From: Tomocerus qinae
Lineage: Eukaryota; Arthropoda; Collembola; Entomobryomorpha; Tomoceridae
Length of the DNA stretch: 64,000 nt
NCBI GenBank assembly: GCA_020055645.1
Contig: CM034547.1
Span: 60,018,909-60,082,908 of the forward strand
Reading direction: 5' to 3'
A model generated the notes under the pieces. It made no database searches and was not told the DNA's origin. It was given only the letters and a program-made list of their open reading frames with translations. Made by a program: the position numbers and the translations under genes. Each line of letters opens with the position of its first letter. The stretch's first letter is position 1. Below are positions 40,331-54,900 of the stretch, piece after piece.

Positions 40331-43300
40331 TTATTTTCTTAATTACTAGACACCTCCATGTTAGCTCTTACAGTGTAACGAGTTTTATTACGTACTAGTG
40401 AACCCAGCTAAGGGGGGACTTAGCACTCAAGTAAATTTCAGCAGGCTACCCATCACAGAAACAAAAACAATTCCAAAAAAATCATTGGTACTTTACTACG
40501 GTTATTTTGTTAACCAGTAATGTTATTTAATTCCCCAAAAAAGGTGTGCAAACTGGCACAAAGAAATCAAGGGGACGGTAAAAAGTAAAACCAGCTCTAC
40601 TAAAAAATGCTAAATAAGTTTGTCGATATAGCAGAACCTATTTGTATTTGGTTTTGAAATACTATTTAATACGCACGATCATTACAAATGTCCCCTTTCG
40701 CTAATAATTTTCATTCAATCACCAATAATCAACTCACGTAGAGTATTATGGTTTTGATTGTTATAATAATTATGAAACAACCCATTTCGATGATTTAGAG
40801 GGAGTAGTCATGCGCATTTTGCTTTTTCGATTTCAAGGAATGTGCATATATTCCGTGTGCAGTTGATGGGAGGAGGAGGTGCCCAAAAGTGTTGCGATCA
40901 GCGCAAGGACCTGCGTTAAACATGGGAGGGAGTTTTGCATTACGTAATATGTGCAGGTTCCCTAGGCTCTCATACCACACATAGTTACATACATAGATAT
41001 ATAGGCAGGTAAATTTATTGCTCTATCTGTATCACGATTATATATAGAGATAGTGCAGAAATTGTCTCAAGCATCAATTGACCAACCTATTTTATCTATG
41101 ATACCGTAAGAATTAACCTATGTATTATTGCGATGTGGCTTTTAAGGGTGATTTAAATGTGAATTTATGAAATAGATTATGAATTATGAATATGTGATTT
41201 AAATGTGACCTCAAGTTTAAATAGTGAATGTATGCGTATGCATGACGCACAAGATGGCTACTGCACCAATCTCTGTCGAAGTGTTGGTGAATCAATGAGA
41301 GGCAATTAAAACTTTCATTTTGTAATGCAGTGTCCTAAAGTATTAACTCAGTACTACTCAGTAGTAAAGGCAAAATAAAACTAACAATTTTTATAGTCTC
41401 TGAAGCCTGGAGTCCTTACGATAAAGGAAGCTTCAGAGCTAACATCCTATGAAACTATTTTAACCCAACATACATAGTGTGATAAATATAAACATACGTG
41501 CAATGTGCACTACGCAGTGACTATTAACTATTTCAAATTTTTATAATATGAATTCATCCGCCATTGGATTAGAGACTGTTCTATGCATTAAAGTGCATCC
41601 CGACAATTTATTTTAGAGTTTTAAGCTGCTACAGCATGTGTATACAAATATTACGCAATTGCACTATAAAATTATTGTTTTGTTTTATCCATGTCTAGAG
41701 AAGACTGATATAATGAGATTAAATATATTCATATCATAAGATTTCATATGGATACAGTAGTATGATACATATGTAACGATACGACCGATCCATATACAAT
41801 GCATACCAAGCAATTAACTAGTAAATGTAAAACATATTATATCCATTGTGGTATCTGAAAATGTTATAAATAAGGTGGAACAAAAAATTATAACAAAAAC
41901 CCGCTTTCTCAGTCGTTTCTTAAAACTTAAATAAATACATGCTGCCCTCGTAGGCTCAATTTTAGAGAAGTATATTTTAGATTTAAGGGTAGATGCATTA
42001 CTGTAAGGTGAGATGTAGTATTGACCATATAATATTCCACTATAATGAAATACAAGACGATCTAAATAGTAGGAGAAATTGTCACTTAACATTGTTAGTA
42101 AGTAGAGTAAAACGATTCTAATTAAATTGAATGTCTCTGCCATTGTCTCCAAAGGCAAGTTCATGGAAGTAAAAAGTGGCTAAATAGCATTAGTCTCCAT
42201 TTGCACTAATTGTAACAACGCCACTATCGCTACAGAATTTGACCTCAACTGTTCTTTTCACTATGCAGAGCACTTTTATACTTTTGTATTACCTAAGGTT
42301 ACTTTTTACGACTGTACTATACTATAGGGACAGATAATAGAAAACGCAATCAGTTGGACTGGATCCAACAAATACTAGATGTAAGTCATCAGGGCATATC
42401 CTGTGTTTACGAAAAGGGCAAAGACATGCCATCCAAATAGGAATTAACGATCAAAAACTGGTTTTCTTCCTACTTGCACTTTTTGACAGCTTTCCTTACA
42501 ACTACGACAATAACACTATAGTATAATTGTAGGTACTACCAAACGATATCAAAATATGTACCACACTTACTTGTACAGTTGTACATTCTTATGTGTAAGA
42601 TATACAATTACTTTATTGGTGCATCATGAAGTTACGTTATACTATGTTTACCTAGTATTTCTATTCCTACTATTTTAGACGAATGTCCAAACGTATTAAA
42701 GAACATTTGCAAAATCAGGAATTCTGTACACATCCTAGATTTCGTGTTGTAATCATTGATTTTTTGTTCTTTTAGTTGACAAGATAAAATCATGGAGCAG
42801 ATGAATAATAAATTGCCCAGCCCGAGCCCGACAAAGTTAGAATTTATTTTTTCTACTGCAATAAATATTTTTACTTGAGAAATTTTCAAAAAAAGATACC
42901 TTTTGATCAGCTGTCATGAATTTTAAGCGTAATTCGAAGATTTAATATTCAAATTCACATGGTATGGGGCATGTGACACTTTTCATTCAATACTTTTAAT
43001 TGCTAATTTAGATTAAGATAATATAGTTTCGCATTACACATATTTTCTGTAACTTTTGCAAAATCATTGCTATAAATGTGATAGTATTATTACTAAGTGT
43101 AGTGAAGCATGAAAAATGAGACGTCTACAGTTTTCTATGTTATGAAATAAGAATGCTTAGCAAGTGAATGAAGTTTCCTGTAGTTAGCAGTGATATATAG
43201 TCCATCAGTATCAGAAGCAGAACTTAATGATTTTATATCTTGTTCGTATTTGTCTATCTAAGATAATAGTTAAAGAGTATAAAAGCATTCCGGTTGTCTA

Positions 43301-44325
43301 TCACGAGGAAAACCTCAAGAAAGGGATAAACCACATAAGATTTCACTCTCGCCGTGCCTTCCTGTATTGTATGTTTACCTGTCCTGTCATTGGATTTGCA
43401 TAATATAGTGTAGATAATCTATTACGTAGATTTTTTTATTGAAAATTCTTCAAGACAAGTAAGTGCATTGACTCTAACTTAATAATTAACAATATCCCAT
43501 TACATGATTGCTTCGGCTAAAGGTGTCAATAAAGAAACGTCTTATTACATCGTGTATATGTAATCATCTGTAGTGTTATGACTTCCACGCAATGCAGCAA
43601 AGATCATGAACGAGTAATGAAAAAGTAAAAATCTGCCATAGCTCACTCAGCATTATCTCAGTCAGACATACACAGACAGGATATTGCATAGGCATACGTA
43701 ACTCATTTTGCATTCGGACAGCTTTTGTGATAATTTACATAACCATTAAAAGGTAGAAGTTTCACTCTCACTGCTATAATATTATGGTCTGGTATGGAAG
43801 CTCTAAGTTAGGTACCTTCAACCTTCCTATTAGATAACAAGGCATTATTATAATTTTTTCAAAGATAATTTTACATCAATATATTATTTGCCGATAGAAT
43901 GGGGAGACAAAGCAAGATATTTACATGATCTTGCTTGATGAGTTTTCAAAGGAGTACGATCAATATATAATAATATATCATAAAGCGGACATCAAAGCAG
44001 TAGAGGTAGTAAAAAGGTAGGCAAGGCAGGTAGAGTAATTGAATATGAAAAGGAAACACGCAGAATTTGATTGCTTGAGAATTTCAAACTTTCTTACTTA
44101 AGAGTTCTATAAGGAAAGATGTCAAACTCAAAGCGTTACGTATACTTTACTTATACGATTACAATACGTATGTAGTTTCTGTAATTCGATTGGGGGCGAG
44201 CCGAGTCTTTTTCCTTTAGTTTCGTGTGTTTCATTTTCCATTCCTGAGGAAGGAAGATCTATCTCATCAACATTCATTTTTTACTCACTTGCCCAATCTA
44301 TCTTTGTTTTATCTATACTCAAGTG

Positions 44326-44333
44326 CATAAAAG
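44326..44333 (+). promoter_or_regulatory. Possible TATA box of protein B gene
   Basis: CATAAAAG in a T/C-rich surrounding about 150 nt before the start codon at 44477. It would give a 5' UTR of about 120 nt. No other support. Confidence 0.35.
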
Positions 44334-44476
44334 ACTTTCTTTTCAAGTTTCATTCCTCATTCTTATTTTGTTTGTCGGGCAGAACCAAAAAAGTTTCATC
44401 GTGAATTCAGGAAGGACACAAAACTCAACTTCGCACCATTACTAACTGGATTTAGTAATTGTGGAGTTGTACCAAA

Positions 44477-47400
44477 ATGAAATTAGGAATAATCAGTGGA
44501 TTAGCTGTGATATCTTCTTTCGCATTTATTGGACTAGCAAATTCCGGAGAGGTCCTCGTCGATCCTGCCTTGAAAGATGTACAGCAATTCTTAAAAGGAA
44601 ACTTTGACAGTAAGCTAAATATTATTATTATTTTCTATTCAAGATTCTCGCATAAAATTGCTCAAATTATACAATAACTAATTTAAAGTGGATACAAAAA
44701 TTGAAAGCCAAATACTCTTATTCAGTTCTCAGTATGCCAAGTGCTTATAATTATTCGAGAAGTATTATATACATTGAAATACACCAAACCACGTAGAACT
44801 AAGACTATTTATGTAGTTACATGTTGATTAGGATTTTCTGTCACTTGAAAAGCTTAGTATTGATGGTATTAAATCTTCTAATGTAACTTTTGATTGACAC
44901 AGTATCTATTAGATGTGTATGTAAATAATTTTCAGAAATTTAGGGTTTAAGACAATGGCATGCAACATTGTTACAAAAATTGTTTCCTGACTAGTGGTGA
45001 AATATTTATGGATTTGATATGCACTATTTAAATATGTGGAAGTTACCTAGTAGGTTATTTTTGAGCTTATTTGTATGTATGTATGTATAATATGCTCATA
45101 AATAAACTTCTGACATTAAATTAAATATTGTAGAGTCAGTCAAGTGATTGAGTGTAATGTATTCATGAAATAGTAAAAGTAGGGCAAGGGAACTAATCAC
45201 AGTACTTTATCTAAGTGATTATCCTTTGATCTGAATTTTGTAATCTGCAGTTCTTCTTTTCAATATGATTGTAAACATGTGAATCAACCATGTGAACCAA
45301 CATGTGTAGTGTATGTACTATATGTATATAGTAGTACGTATAAACTCGATGAATTATATAATAGTACCTGTTATGAAATCGAGGTTGGTTATACCAACTT
45401 GGTATTTTGTAAGATCGTACTTATACATTGCCTCTTGAATCCATCCTTAATTAATCCTTTTCTTGTAATTCATGCGTTTTATTCAAATTATGAATAATTT
45501 TGTTTCATTACAGTAAGTTTTAATAATATACTTCTAAATGCTTTCAGATCCTGCCTTAAATCATCTTCCAACAGCCGGCCCAAATTACATAGCTCAGACG
45601 ACGACATTTGTGGGACAGCCGATTGTCGTTCAAAATGAGGTGAAATTACTTGAGAGTCCACCTCCGGCACAGTCAACTCCAACAGCAGATTATGGACCGG
45701 TGGACAAGAGCGATATTTCTCTTTCGCATATCACACACAAAAGTCCCGATAAGATCTCTGTGACGATTTTAAAGGAATTCTCTTTAGGTGCGGTACCAGG
45801 GGAAAAGGGTTCTCATGCTAATGTTCACTACGATGTGCACAGTTCCCCCGGCCCTGCTCATCAAGTTCACCACCAACCCCAACAGCACTACGGGGCTGAA
45901 GAACTCGGGGATCCTTCAAGCCAGATCTACAAAAATCCTCCTCCAATCCAGGAATTCATTGACCAACATTCCCAGTATTCCATTGGAACTTCATACGTTG
46001 TTAGAAATCCGTCCCAAACTCAGGAAAATAATCAATACGATCAGGGAAATAATCAACAGACAGGAGGTTATGACCAGCAACAACAAAATGGAGGGTATCA
46101 ACAGCAGGAACAACAAAGCGGAGGGTATCAACAGCAGGAACAACAAAGCGGTGGATATCAACAACAGGAACAACAAAGCGGAGGATATCAACAACAGGAA
46201 CAACAAAGCGGAGGATATCAACAACAGGAACAACAAAGTGGAGGGTATCAAAATCAACAGCAACAACAAATCGGTGGATATCAGGACCAACAGCAACAAA
46301 CTGGAGGATATCAAAATCAACAACAATCCGGAGGGTATCAACAACAGGAACAGCAAACTGGAGGATATCAAAATCAACAACAACAAACCGGAGGGTATCA
46401 AAATCAGCAACAACAACAAACTGGAGGCTATGACCAAAGACAAGTCAATGGTGCCTACAGTAATCAACAAGCGTCAATTCAACAACAATTCACAGGTGGG
46501 TACAACAATCAAGCTTCAAATCAACAGCAATCAAACGGAGGATACAATCAAAATCCATCTCCCCAAGATATTCAACAACCTCAACAACAACAACAACCAA
46601 GTAATGGTGGTTATGCCCAGGATTCATTTCAACAGCAAAATAGCGCATTATTTCAGAAACAAGAAAATAATAATAATGGGCAAGGAGTAATTCAACAAGC
46701 TCAGCTTCAAACTCATGGACAGCTACTCCAGCAAGGCTCTCAGAAATTAGTACAGTCTCTCGGATTCGGCCCGATCTTGGAACAAGCCGAACTCGTTTTC
46801 AAATCGGAGACACCAGAACTAGTGAACACAAAAGAGCAAGGAAATGGGGGCTATCGGCAAGAAACAGTGCAGACACAAAATCCCAACAATCAATATGGAG
46901 CACCAAATCAGCTTCAGAATCCGAATTCTCAATACGGAGTTCCTGATCAGTCTCAAAATGCCAAAAATCCAATGGAAGGATGGACACCTATACAGCCACA
47001 ATTTGCTAGAACCCATTATGCCAAAGGGGGAGATCAAGGTTCATGGACACCAAAGATAACTAAAACAGAAAATTTGGTCCAAGGTGGATATTCTGATAAT
47101 ATTAATCAGGCAACGAAAGATTTCAGAGTCAACAATTTAGTAGTGGACAAATCAGGAGTCATTCAATCCTACAATTCGGACAAAACAGCCAAAGTTGTCA
47201 TTCACGCTCAAAATGTAATAATCAAAAGCGATATTCCAGTTGAGAAAACTAACATCATTGGGAATCACGGAACCTCCCGGGATATTACTCCATTACTAAA
47301 AGAGCAATTGAGAGCACTTCTGCATAGTCGGGGTCAACAGCAGCAAAAAGATCCCTCCATCACTGCAAAAACAAATGCTTTCGTATCAATTCCGAATTAT

Positions 47401-48546
47401 TTTAAGCCATCTAATACTAAACAGGCATTACCTTTGAACAACGGAGTTGGTGGATATGGAAATCAAAACAACGGTGGATATAATTTAGCCACATCTGTCC
47501 AACAAGCTTCAGCTTACAGCAATAATATCAACAGTATTCAAAACAACCAGGCTAAATCTCCTGTAGCTCAACGAATTCCAAATGATTACGGAGCGGGACT
47601 ACAGCCACCACTTCCTTATACAGCTGCCTCAAATAATGTAAAAGTTAATGCTGGTCCTCCGAATGATTACAATGCGGGATTATCAGTTCCTCCGGTAATA
47701 GGCTCTTCTGAATCTAATTCTAATAGTAATTATGCTCCACCTCCAATCCCTACTGCATTTCCAAACACCGCTTCTCGAGTGACGACAAAACTTCCACCAA
47801 ATGACTACCACGCCGGGTTGTACGCTCCACCTCCAAATATCCCAGAGGGTAAAATTGTTGGAGAACCTGTTCCATTGCAAAATCAATTCAACGGGAATAA
47901 CATCCCCCCGAGAGGCAAAGGGCCACCTAGGTTCAAAACGGAAAAAAGACCTGGATCTACCAGAGACTATGGAATAAGTGTTTCATATTTTGGGAAAGGT
48001 AGACCAAAGTCCCAAAAATCTAAAGATTCGGAATCCCAATATAGCCACAGTGTGGAGCACCACGAAAATGTGGAAGATTTCTCGGCTACTTTTGGAACGG
48101 GCAATGAACATCCATTTGCTCATCTGGCTAAACGTCCTCCTGGTTTTAGAAATTTTACTGACAAAGAAACCTTTAGATATAGAACTAAGAGACCGAAATT
48201 GTTTTCTATTTCTTATGGGAACGAAGAAAAGCGACCTGAGAAAATCGTTCAAGGTCCTCCAATTGACCTTCAAGGAATTATAGCTTCAGATAGCAATACA
48301 AAAAGTAATTACAAATACAGGGAGACTTCATCGAAAGAAAATACAAAATCCCAGGGATCTGGATATTCTATCGAATTCACAGATCCGTACACTAGGCTCG
48401 GAAAAGATTTATTTTACAGTGTTTATGACATGATAAAGAAAAACACTCCTAGCTTCCAGCAAATTGCGTCGATACCAAGAGCTATTACTTCGACAATGAA
48501 GGGGATCAAAATTCCGCCTGTCCGACTAGAAATTTATAGAAATTAA
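44477..48546 (+). CDS. Secreted Gln/Gly/Tyr-repeat protein B of the cluster
   Basis: Two exons, 44477-44609 and 45548-48546, joined in phase 1, give 1043 residues. MKLGIISGLAVISSFAFIG is the signal-peptide core. A short N-terminal part ends with the core SPDKISVTILKEFSL. Next come about 14 units of the type QQQEQQSGGY (46060-46440), five of them in a row with the same peptide. Further on are three NDYxAGL-type motifs beside Pro-rich stretches (47579, 47659, 47799) and a Lys/Arg/Pro-rich region. The C-terminal YTRLGKDLFYSVYDMIKK matches protein A. There are no cysteines in the parts read. Tyr/Gln/Gly repeats occur in silk, resilin-like and cuticle proteins and could form Tyr cross-links; that is inference. 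The intron of 938 nt holds nothing recognised. Confidence 0.82.
46067..46440 (+). repeat. Coding 30-bp tandem repeat (QQQEQQSGGY)
   Basis: The unit is about CAACAACAGGAACAACAAAG plus an GCGGAGGATAT-type half. It is repeated with only third-base changes at 46095-46245 and with length variants after that. All three forward frames and one reverse frame stay open over it, which explains the long overlapping frames here. Confidence 0.9.
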
Positions 48547-48961
48547 GAATTGACATTTTTAACTAATTAATGCCATATTATTGTTAAAGAAAAATATTTT
48601 TATGCAAAATGCAATCTCACACTCATTGCTTTTGAGTAATTGTTAGAATGAATTTAGTTTTGTAGTGTTTGAAAGAGAATGAATGTCCTCCTATGAATTT
48701 TATGGAATTGTTACATGTATATTTAACCATCTAATATGTTTCTAAAATGTTGTTTTGTGTGATCTAGTACAAATTAATGTAGACATCTCCGTTTATTGTT
48801 TTGTTATCGAATGTGTGGTTTATAATTACTTTGTATATCAAATGTATCTTCAAAGATTCACTGACTATACGCATGTGAATACATTTTGAGCAATGAGTGA
48901 CATGCGTTTCAGTATTTACTAGCGTTTTGCTAACTTCAGACTGATTTTATCTCTTGATCTT

Positions 48962-48967
48962 AATAAA
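48962..48967 (+). terminator. Polyadenylation signal candidate of protein B gene
   Basis: AATAAA about 416 nt after the stop codon in CTTAATAAAAGATG. Confidence 0.4.
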
Positions 48968-51900
48968 AGATGTTTCGGTGGTGTCACTTCCGTCAGAATC
49001 ATTTCCCTTGACATTTTCATTAAGTTCATTGCATAATCCTAACAAATATTTAAATATTAAGAACAGATATCACATTTTAAGAACTCTTCTTTGTGGACAG
49101 ATAAGTCCCTTTTTGATCCTAAAGTATTAAAATACGATTTATTTTTAGTTTTTACCTATTGTTCACACCTTCAGTCTAAATATTACAAATTGATAATTTA
49201 CACAATTATTTAATAGTTAGATCTTGCTGTTGACTTGTTTTGAAGTATGGCATTGTTTTGGACCTTAGTGTAATCTAAAATAGTCGTCTGACCATAATGT
49301 GACCAGTTAAGTTCGCCAGAAGACGAACGGAGGGCTTATGAAATAATATTCAACCAAAATTGAAGATAATCCACCAATTTATGTTGAAAATATCCTTTAA
49401 TAGTCTTTGACACTATCTTTCGATTGATATAATCCTTGCTAATGTAGGTGCACAGAAAGTATTTAATTTTGGTTAACACAGCATGTAACGACACTTATTG
49501 CCATAATAAGGGACTCGGGACGACAATTTTCTTTTAATGCCTATAAGATATCTTTAAACGGTACATCAAAAGTTCAAACTATAACATTGAAATTGCTAGA
49601 GATGTCTTTTAATTTTTCGGGTACAATGGAATACTATGAAAATGGCTAAGATTTATATACATGTCAAAAGCGCTGTACATCATTGATACAAGTAGTCCTT
49701 TAAGTACAATTACGTCTATAATTTAGTCAAACAACAACCTATATCAAAATGGGTTATACCAAAAATACTTAGGATAAATACATTCTTTGATATTTAAAGT
49801 CTTTACTTTCCGCACAATACGTAAGAAACAAATACATGAAAATGAAAAATGACAAAATTTCTAGTGACATACTATGTCTTAAAGTGTTTGGTTACGCTAA
49901 GCTGAGAACTTGGCTACTTCAAAAACAAAATCCACCAGTTCTACAACAGCTACAGGGTCGACTAAGAGTTCGATGAAAACGTAACAAAATAACGGTCTGG
50001 GTCAAGATTTGCAAGTTCAAAATTATAATTTATAAGGGCCTCTTTCATATCTATAGACTATGATGTGTAGCCTTGGACAAAAATCCGTACTGTCGTCTCA
50101 GAGAACCCAGGCATATGTCACATATCCTCAATTCATCATAAATGGTGTCGTTTATGATGATTTTATCCCTCAACTTTTGAACCCTTTCGAAATACTTTCC
50201 GTGTAGGTACATTGAGAAAGCTTACACCATTCGTAAGGTGGTAACCTGACATCAACGCTGAACCCATCAGTAAAATGGTAGTGTTTATTGTAACTCAAGT
50301 CAGAGGTTTATTAATTTTGAATTTAGAAATTAATTACTTTTGACTACATGTTAATGTTACTTTTTTATATTACATAATAACTCCTATAATTGTCCAATAC
50401 TGAAAAAATAGATAGTTCATAAACAAATATACATTTTCAACACTCTTCTGACATGCACATAAAATTGAAAGCCCCGTTATAATCCATAATTCTGGAAAAA
50501 ATTATAAGATATCTTAGCAATAAAAGCAATAACAACTTAATGGTTTAAGCAGTGTTTGAATTACATTTTGTGGTGATGATATGAAAACTGTTGAATGAAT
50601 ATGATCATCATTTGGCTGTAATACACAAATTTACACACAAAATGATGCTTGTATAACTCTGTGCACAATTTTTAAACAACAATAATCAAAAAGAATTTGA
50701 TTTATTCAGGAAGCTGACATGCAGAATTTTCCCCTTCCCGTAAACGTATGTATACTATCTCAAAAAAATATTAATAACCTTAAAAGTTAAGTGCTGTACA
50801 TTAATATTGCGCACACCCGACTGTAGTTGGAAGAATTGACAATTCTAAATCAATATATTTATCCAAACTGATAGTTAAATAGCCACAGTCGAAATACTTA
50901 TTGGTTACTGCGAACTTCTTGAGCTCCCTGAGTATGTACCTTATGCAAAGTGACGAGGTAATATTTAATTGCAACTGATGCAACCCTCTATACAGTTCAT
51001 AATGATATTATGTTGGCAATTATATGCATAATTTGAATACTTAGAGAAATTGTATAACTATACAGACGGAACTACATAAGAAGGCAATCAAACAAGCTTT
51101 CCTTTTTGAACAAGTCTGTCTCTCGTTAATTTTTCAGCTGCTTTGTATACGACACTCATCGTCATCAACCAAAGCAGCTTGTCCAACTTGGAGTTTTTGT
51201 AATATGCAAAAGAATTTCTTATTTCATTGTGCTTAGTGAATACATTTCTACATATTTGTTTATTATTTAACTGGCCATTGTACCCATCTCCAACATATAC
51301 ATCCTGCAAAAGTTATTCAGCAAAAAATACATCTTTTAAAAACTTGTTGCAAAATGTATTCAATTGCCAAAAATTTGGTTTCGACATAAGTAAAAAACTT
51401 GAGAGCTTCCTCATCTCAAAGCTGCAGCACTAAACGAACTGGATATCCACCTCGTTTGGCTAATTAATCATTCAGCTTTATAGATATTAGACCATAACTA
51501 AAGATTTTGTGAATAAGGGTAGTACAAAGCAGAAAGCACTTTTCCTATTTGTTTACATTTGTATTACTAGAATAATAAACAGATTCGTCAGAAACAACAA
51601 CAAATTTATCCTTATATGCATTTAGTATGTAATTAATTTGAAATTTTGTACAACAGTATCATAGAATTTATTGAAGCAAGGTAAATAAATGTATTTTAAA
51701 GCTATTGCCACTAGTTAAACAGGAAATTCATTATGAAAATAGAAACTATACCTACTGACGACATATCCACATTTGTTCGGCGAGAATTTTTTGCTATTTT
51801 ATTTTCTTCTAGCTCAAATCTAGTTGTAATAATTGTGATTATACAGTGCTTATACATGTAGGACTTTCTTTTAATTAATATTACGATGACATCATATTAT

Positions 51901-54900
51901 ACACTGGTACATGCATAATATACTCGTAGTATGGACAGTACACACAAATGATACATAATATTGTATATACTAAGATTTCTGTATCCAAGATGTACTCTTT
52001 ATCATTGAGAGTATCATATGGATAGAATACAGATATCTTTGTACAGCACACAATAAATGAAAGTACGCTAATAATTTAGAGACACGAAGACAGACAGTGG
52101 TAGTTATAAATCAACACAAAATGATCTCGAGTAAGTCAGGCATTCTTTTTGGAGTACGTGTAACTATCTAGTTCTAAATACACAGCGTAGGTAGTTAAAT
52201 GCCTTCATACATAACAATGTTAGGTGATACGTGCAGGAATTGAGGTTGGTTTCATTTCTATTTGCCATTGGTTATCATTATCATTACCAATTATTATCAT
52301 CCTTTGGATACATCATTAACTAATTACCTGAGTTGCGATCTGTAAACACATGTTTGAGAATAAGTATAGGAGAGAAGGGAGAGTAGCTCGTATATAATTA
52401 TTGCATAATAACTTTTCTCTTTCTTTGAAGAACGATTTGCTTTTATATTATTACATATTATAAAGTCAGTATAGACACTTACATCAGATAGTTAGAGCAA
52501 CTACACTACATCTGTAATAGAAAGGTATTTGAACCAAGGCATTTATAATAACTGCCAAAAAGAAAAAATCTGATTGAAATTAAGTATTCCATGTAAGCAT
52601 CTCTAAAAGGCTTTCTATCGGAAGCAGTTGTAATTAGTAACTAGCAGTCACTGTATACACAAACTTGTGGTTTTACTTATGCTCTGTCAATGAAAGCGTG
52701 CGCTATAGTTTCACCTATACTTGAACTACAATTAATCATAGCATTATCTTCCACACACTATCTCCAAGTAGCTTATAGAAAGTACATGAAGATAAGTTTG
52801 GATGTAATTTCTTGGCTCAAGTTAAGTATTTACTGAAAATCATTAAAAACAGATTATTGCACACTGTGCTAATACCTATTTAATGGATGATTGAAAAATC
52901 CATAATTTAACCGTCCTTGATAATTTCTTGTCATAAATTTCATTACAGTTATAATATAACACCTTAATTGACTAAACGTATGTCACTGTAGATTAGACTA
53001 CGTTGTTAAAATATACTTATATGTATTATGTCACAGACACTGTAACTGTTTAATATCTCTTTGCTTTCAGAATGAATGTAGATAGAATATGTGTAACTGA
53101 TTACTATGATGTATGAGCTGAGATACAAGTTCCGTTCAACAGGTTCAACCAGAAATGAACATTTATACAAAGATTTCTTATTAACAGAATCAAATATATA
53201 CTGACATTTTTGCATATTGCAATTAGTATTCGAGGAATATCATTCAAAATGTAAATTTTATAATGATTATAATGTATAGCTATAGGTAGTATTTTTCTAT
53301 GCCTTATACTAAACGTCGTTCATTATACATAACTTTTGTACCTTAGTCTATAAAGTACGTTGCGAATTTCACAAAACATTTTTCTATTATAGCAGACGGA
53401 TAAGTGAAGGTATCCTGTGAAGAATCGTAATAATTGATTACATATGCATGCATAATATGTACTTGGTTAGGTTAGATTTTTAGGTACCTATAGTAGACTG
53501 ACATAATAGGTATCGCTCATTAGCATAATGGAATTACACTGCATAATATATAGGATTGTTTACTTTATACTGACACTACCGTTACAGCATACAGTTCCTA
53601 TGTAGTGGAAAACTCGAAGTGCATGGGATGAATTTATATTCTTACATAGCTCAAGATAATATTGTGCTAAAGTAAATTAATAAGATTTGGGTTTGACAGA
53701 AGACGTCGCATATCAGAATCAGGAAGCATATGGACAGGAAATATATAGCTGTATTTTTCCAACGATCTCTCTCCCCTTCAAATGGAATACATTCTAGCTA
53801 CAACGTATTACTTAGGTAGCTTGTGCAAAGAAAGTCCGAGAATTCTTTTTAATACGCAAGCTTGCTGTAAAATATCACTGCAAATTGAGGCTTGTCATTT
53901 AGGCACTTTATACAAGCAAGACGTAATATTTTTTTAAGAGAAAAAATTGAGAATTAGAATGATCATTTTTGACAGTTTTATTGAACACATGACTGGGTTA
54001 CTTAAATACTTATTTGTAGTGGAAGATTACCATAAATGAAAATGAAACATTTAATTAATTCCATGTTTTCATTTTCCACAATGATAATCAATCTTATGAA
54101 GTCAACAACACTGTACATTTCTTTTGTATGCAAAATGGCTTGAGATTTCTAGGTAACTAAGCTATTAATCAACCATGCATCGGCAAATGGTCTAAAATGA
54201 ATAGATAACGCAAAGTGTCTAAATACTTATCAATTTAGGTAAACTAAAAGGTTTCGCGTGCAAAAAACTGAATATTTAGGTAGATTTAGAATACTTTATG
54301 ATGATGTAGCTTATTCAGCCATAGATTATATATGCAACATATTTTCATCCATAAGTACATTAATGTGTCAGTAACTTATTTACTAATGTATGCCTCATTA
54401 ATGTGCACTTGCCCATGCTGTGTGTCCTTTTCATTTTCTTTAAACCTCCTTTTTTACAATTTCAGTCGGTCAGTCGGACAAATTAATTTTCATACCTTCA
54501 AACTTCACGTTTACGTACTTACAAAAACCGGTTTCCATTAGGTTACTGTTTATCAGAGATGGACATGCATTTTTTAATCACGCAAATTATCCCAACTGTC
54601 TAAATGTCTATGAAAGTCTCAATGAAGTTTAAGAAAAAGAAGTTTTTTCCCTCCAAGAGTCTTAAAGTAGGTATCAGCTTTTACTGTCAATGTAGCTACC
54701 TAAGACTACCATAAATGCTAAGCACGATTAGAGTTCATATTGTTAAGTGTGTCATAAGTAATAAAATGACCATAGAATAAAATACAAGTGTAGTGAATAC
54801 ATCTATTGGAATCCTAACGGTTGCAGTCACCTCCCAGCTGGCTCTAGTCTCTTTCAAAAACATTGGAAAACAATTGGTGGACTTGACATCCACAACAATG

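Larger units (their letters stand above)
38794..44476. other. Gene-poor interval of about 5.7 kb
   Basis: No gene is supported. Features seen: a short TTAGG-type repeat near 40273-40330 and many short AT-rich frames. A CATAAAAG element near 44326, about 150 nt before the next start codon, could be the TATA box of the protein B gene. Confidence 0.55.

Noticed and set aside
45788..46690. Second long plus-strand frame, and a 159-codon Leu/Ile-rich minus-strand frame, over the Gln-Gly-Tyr repeat
   Set aside because: Both follow from the open 30-bp repeat in other frames; the secreted protein B frame has the signal peptide and splice chain.
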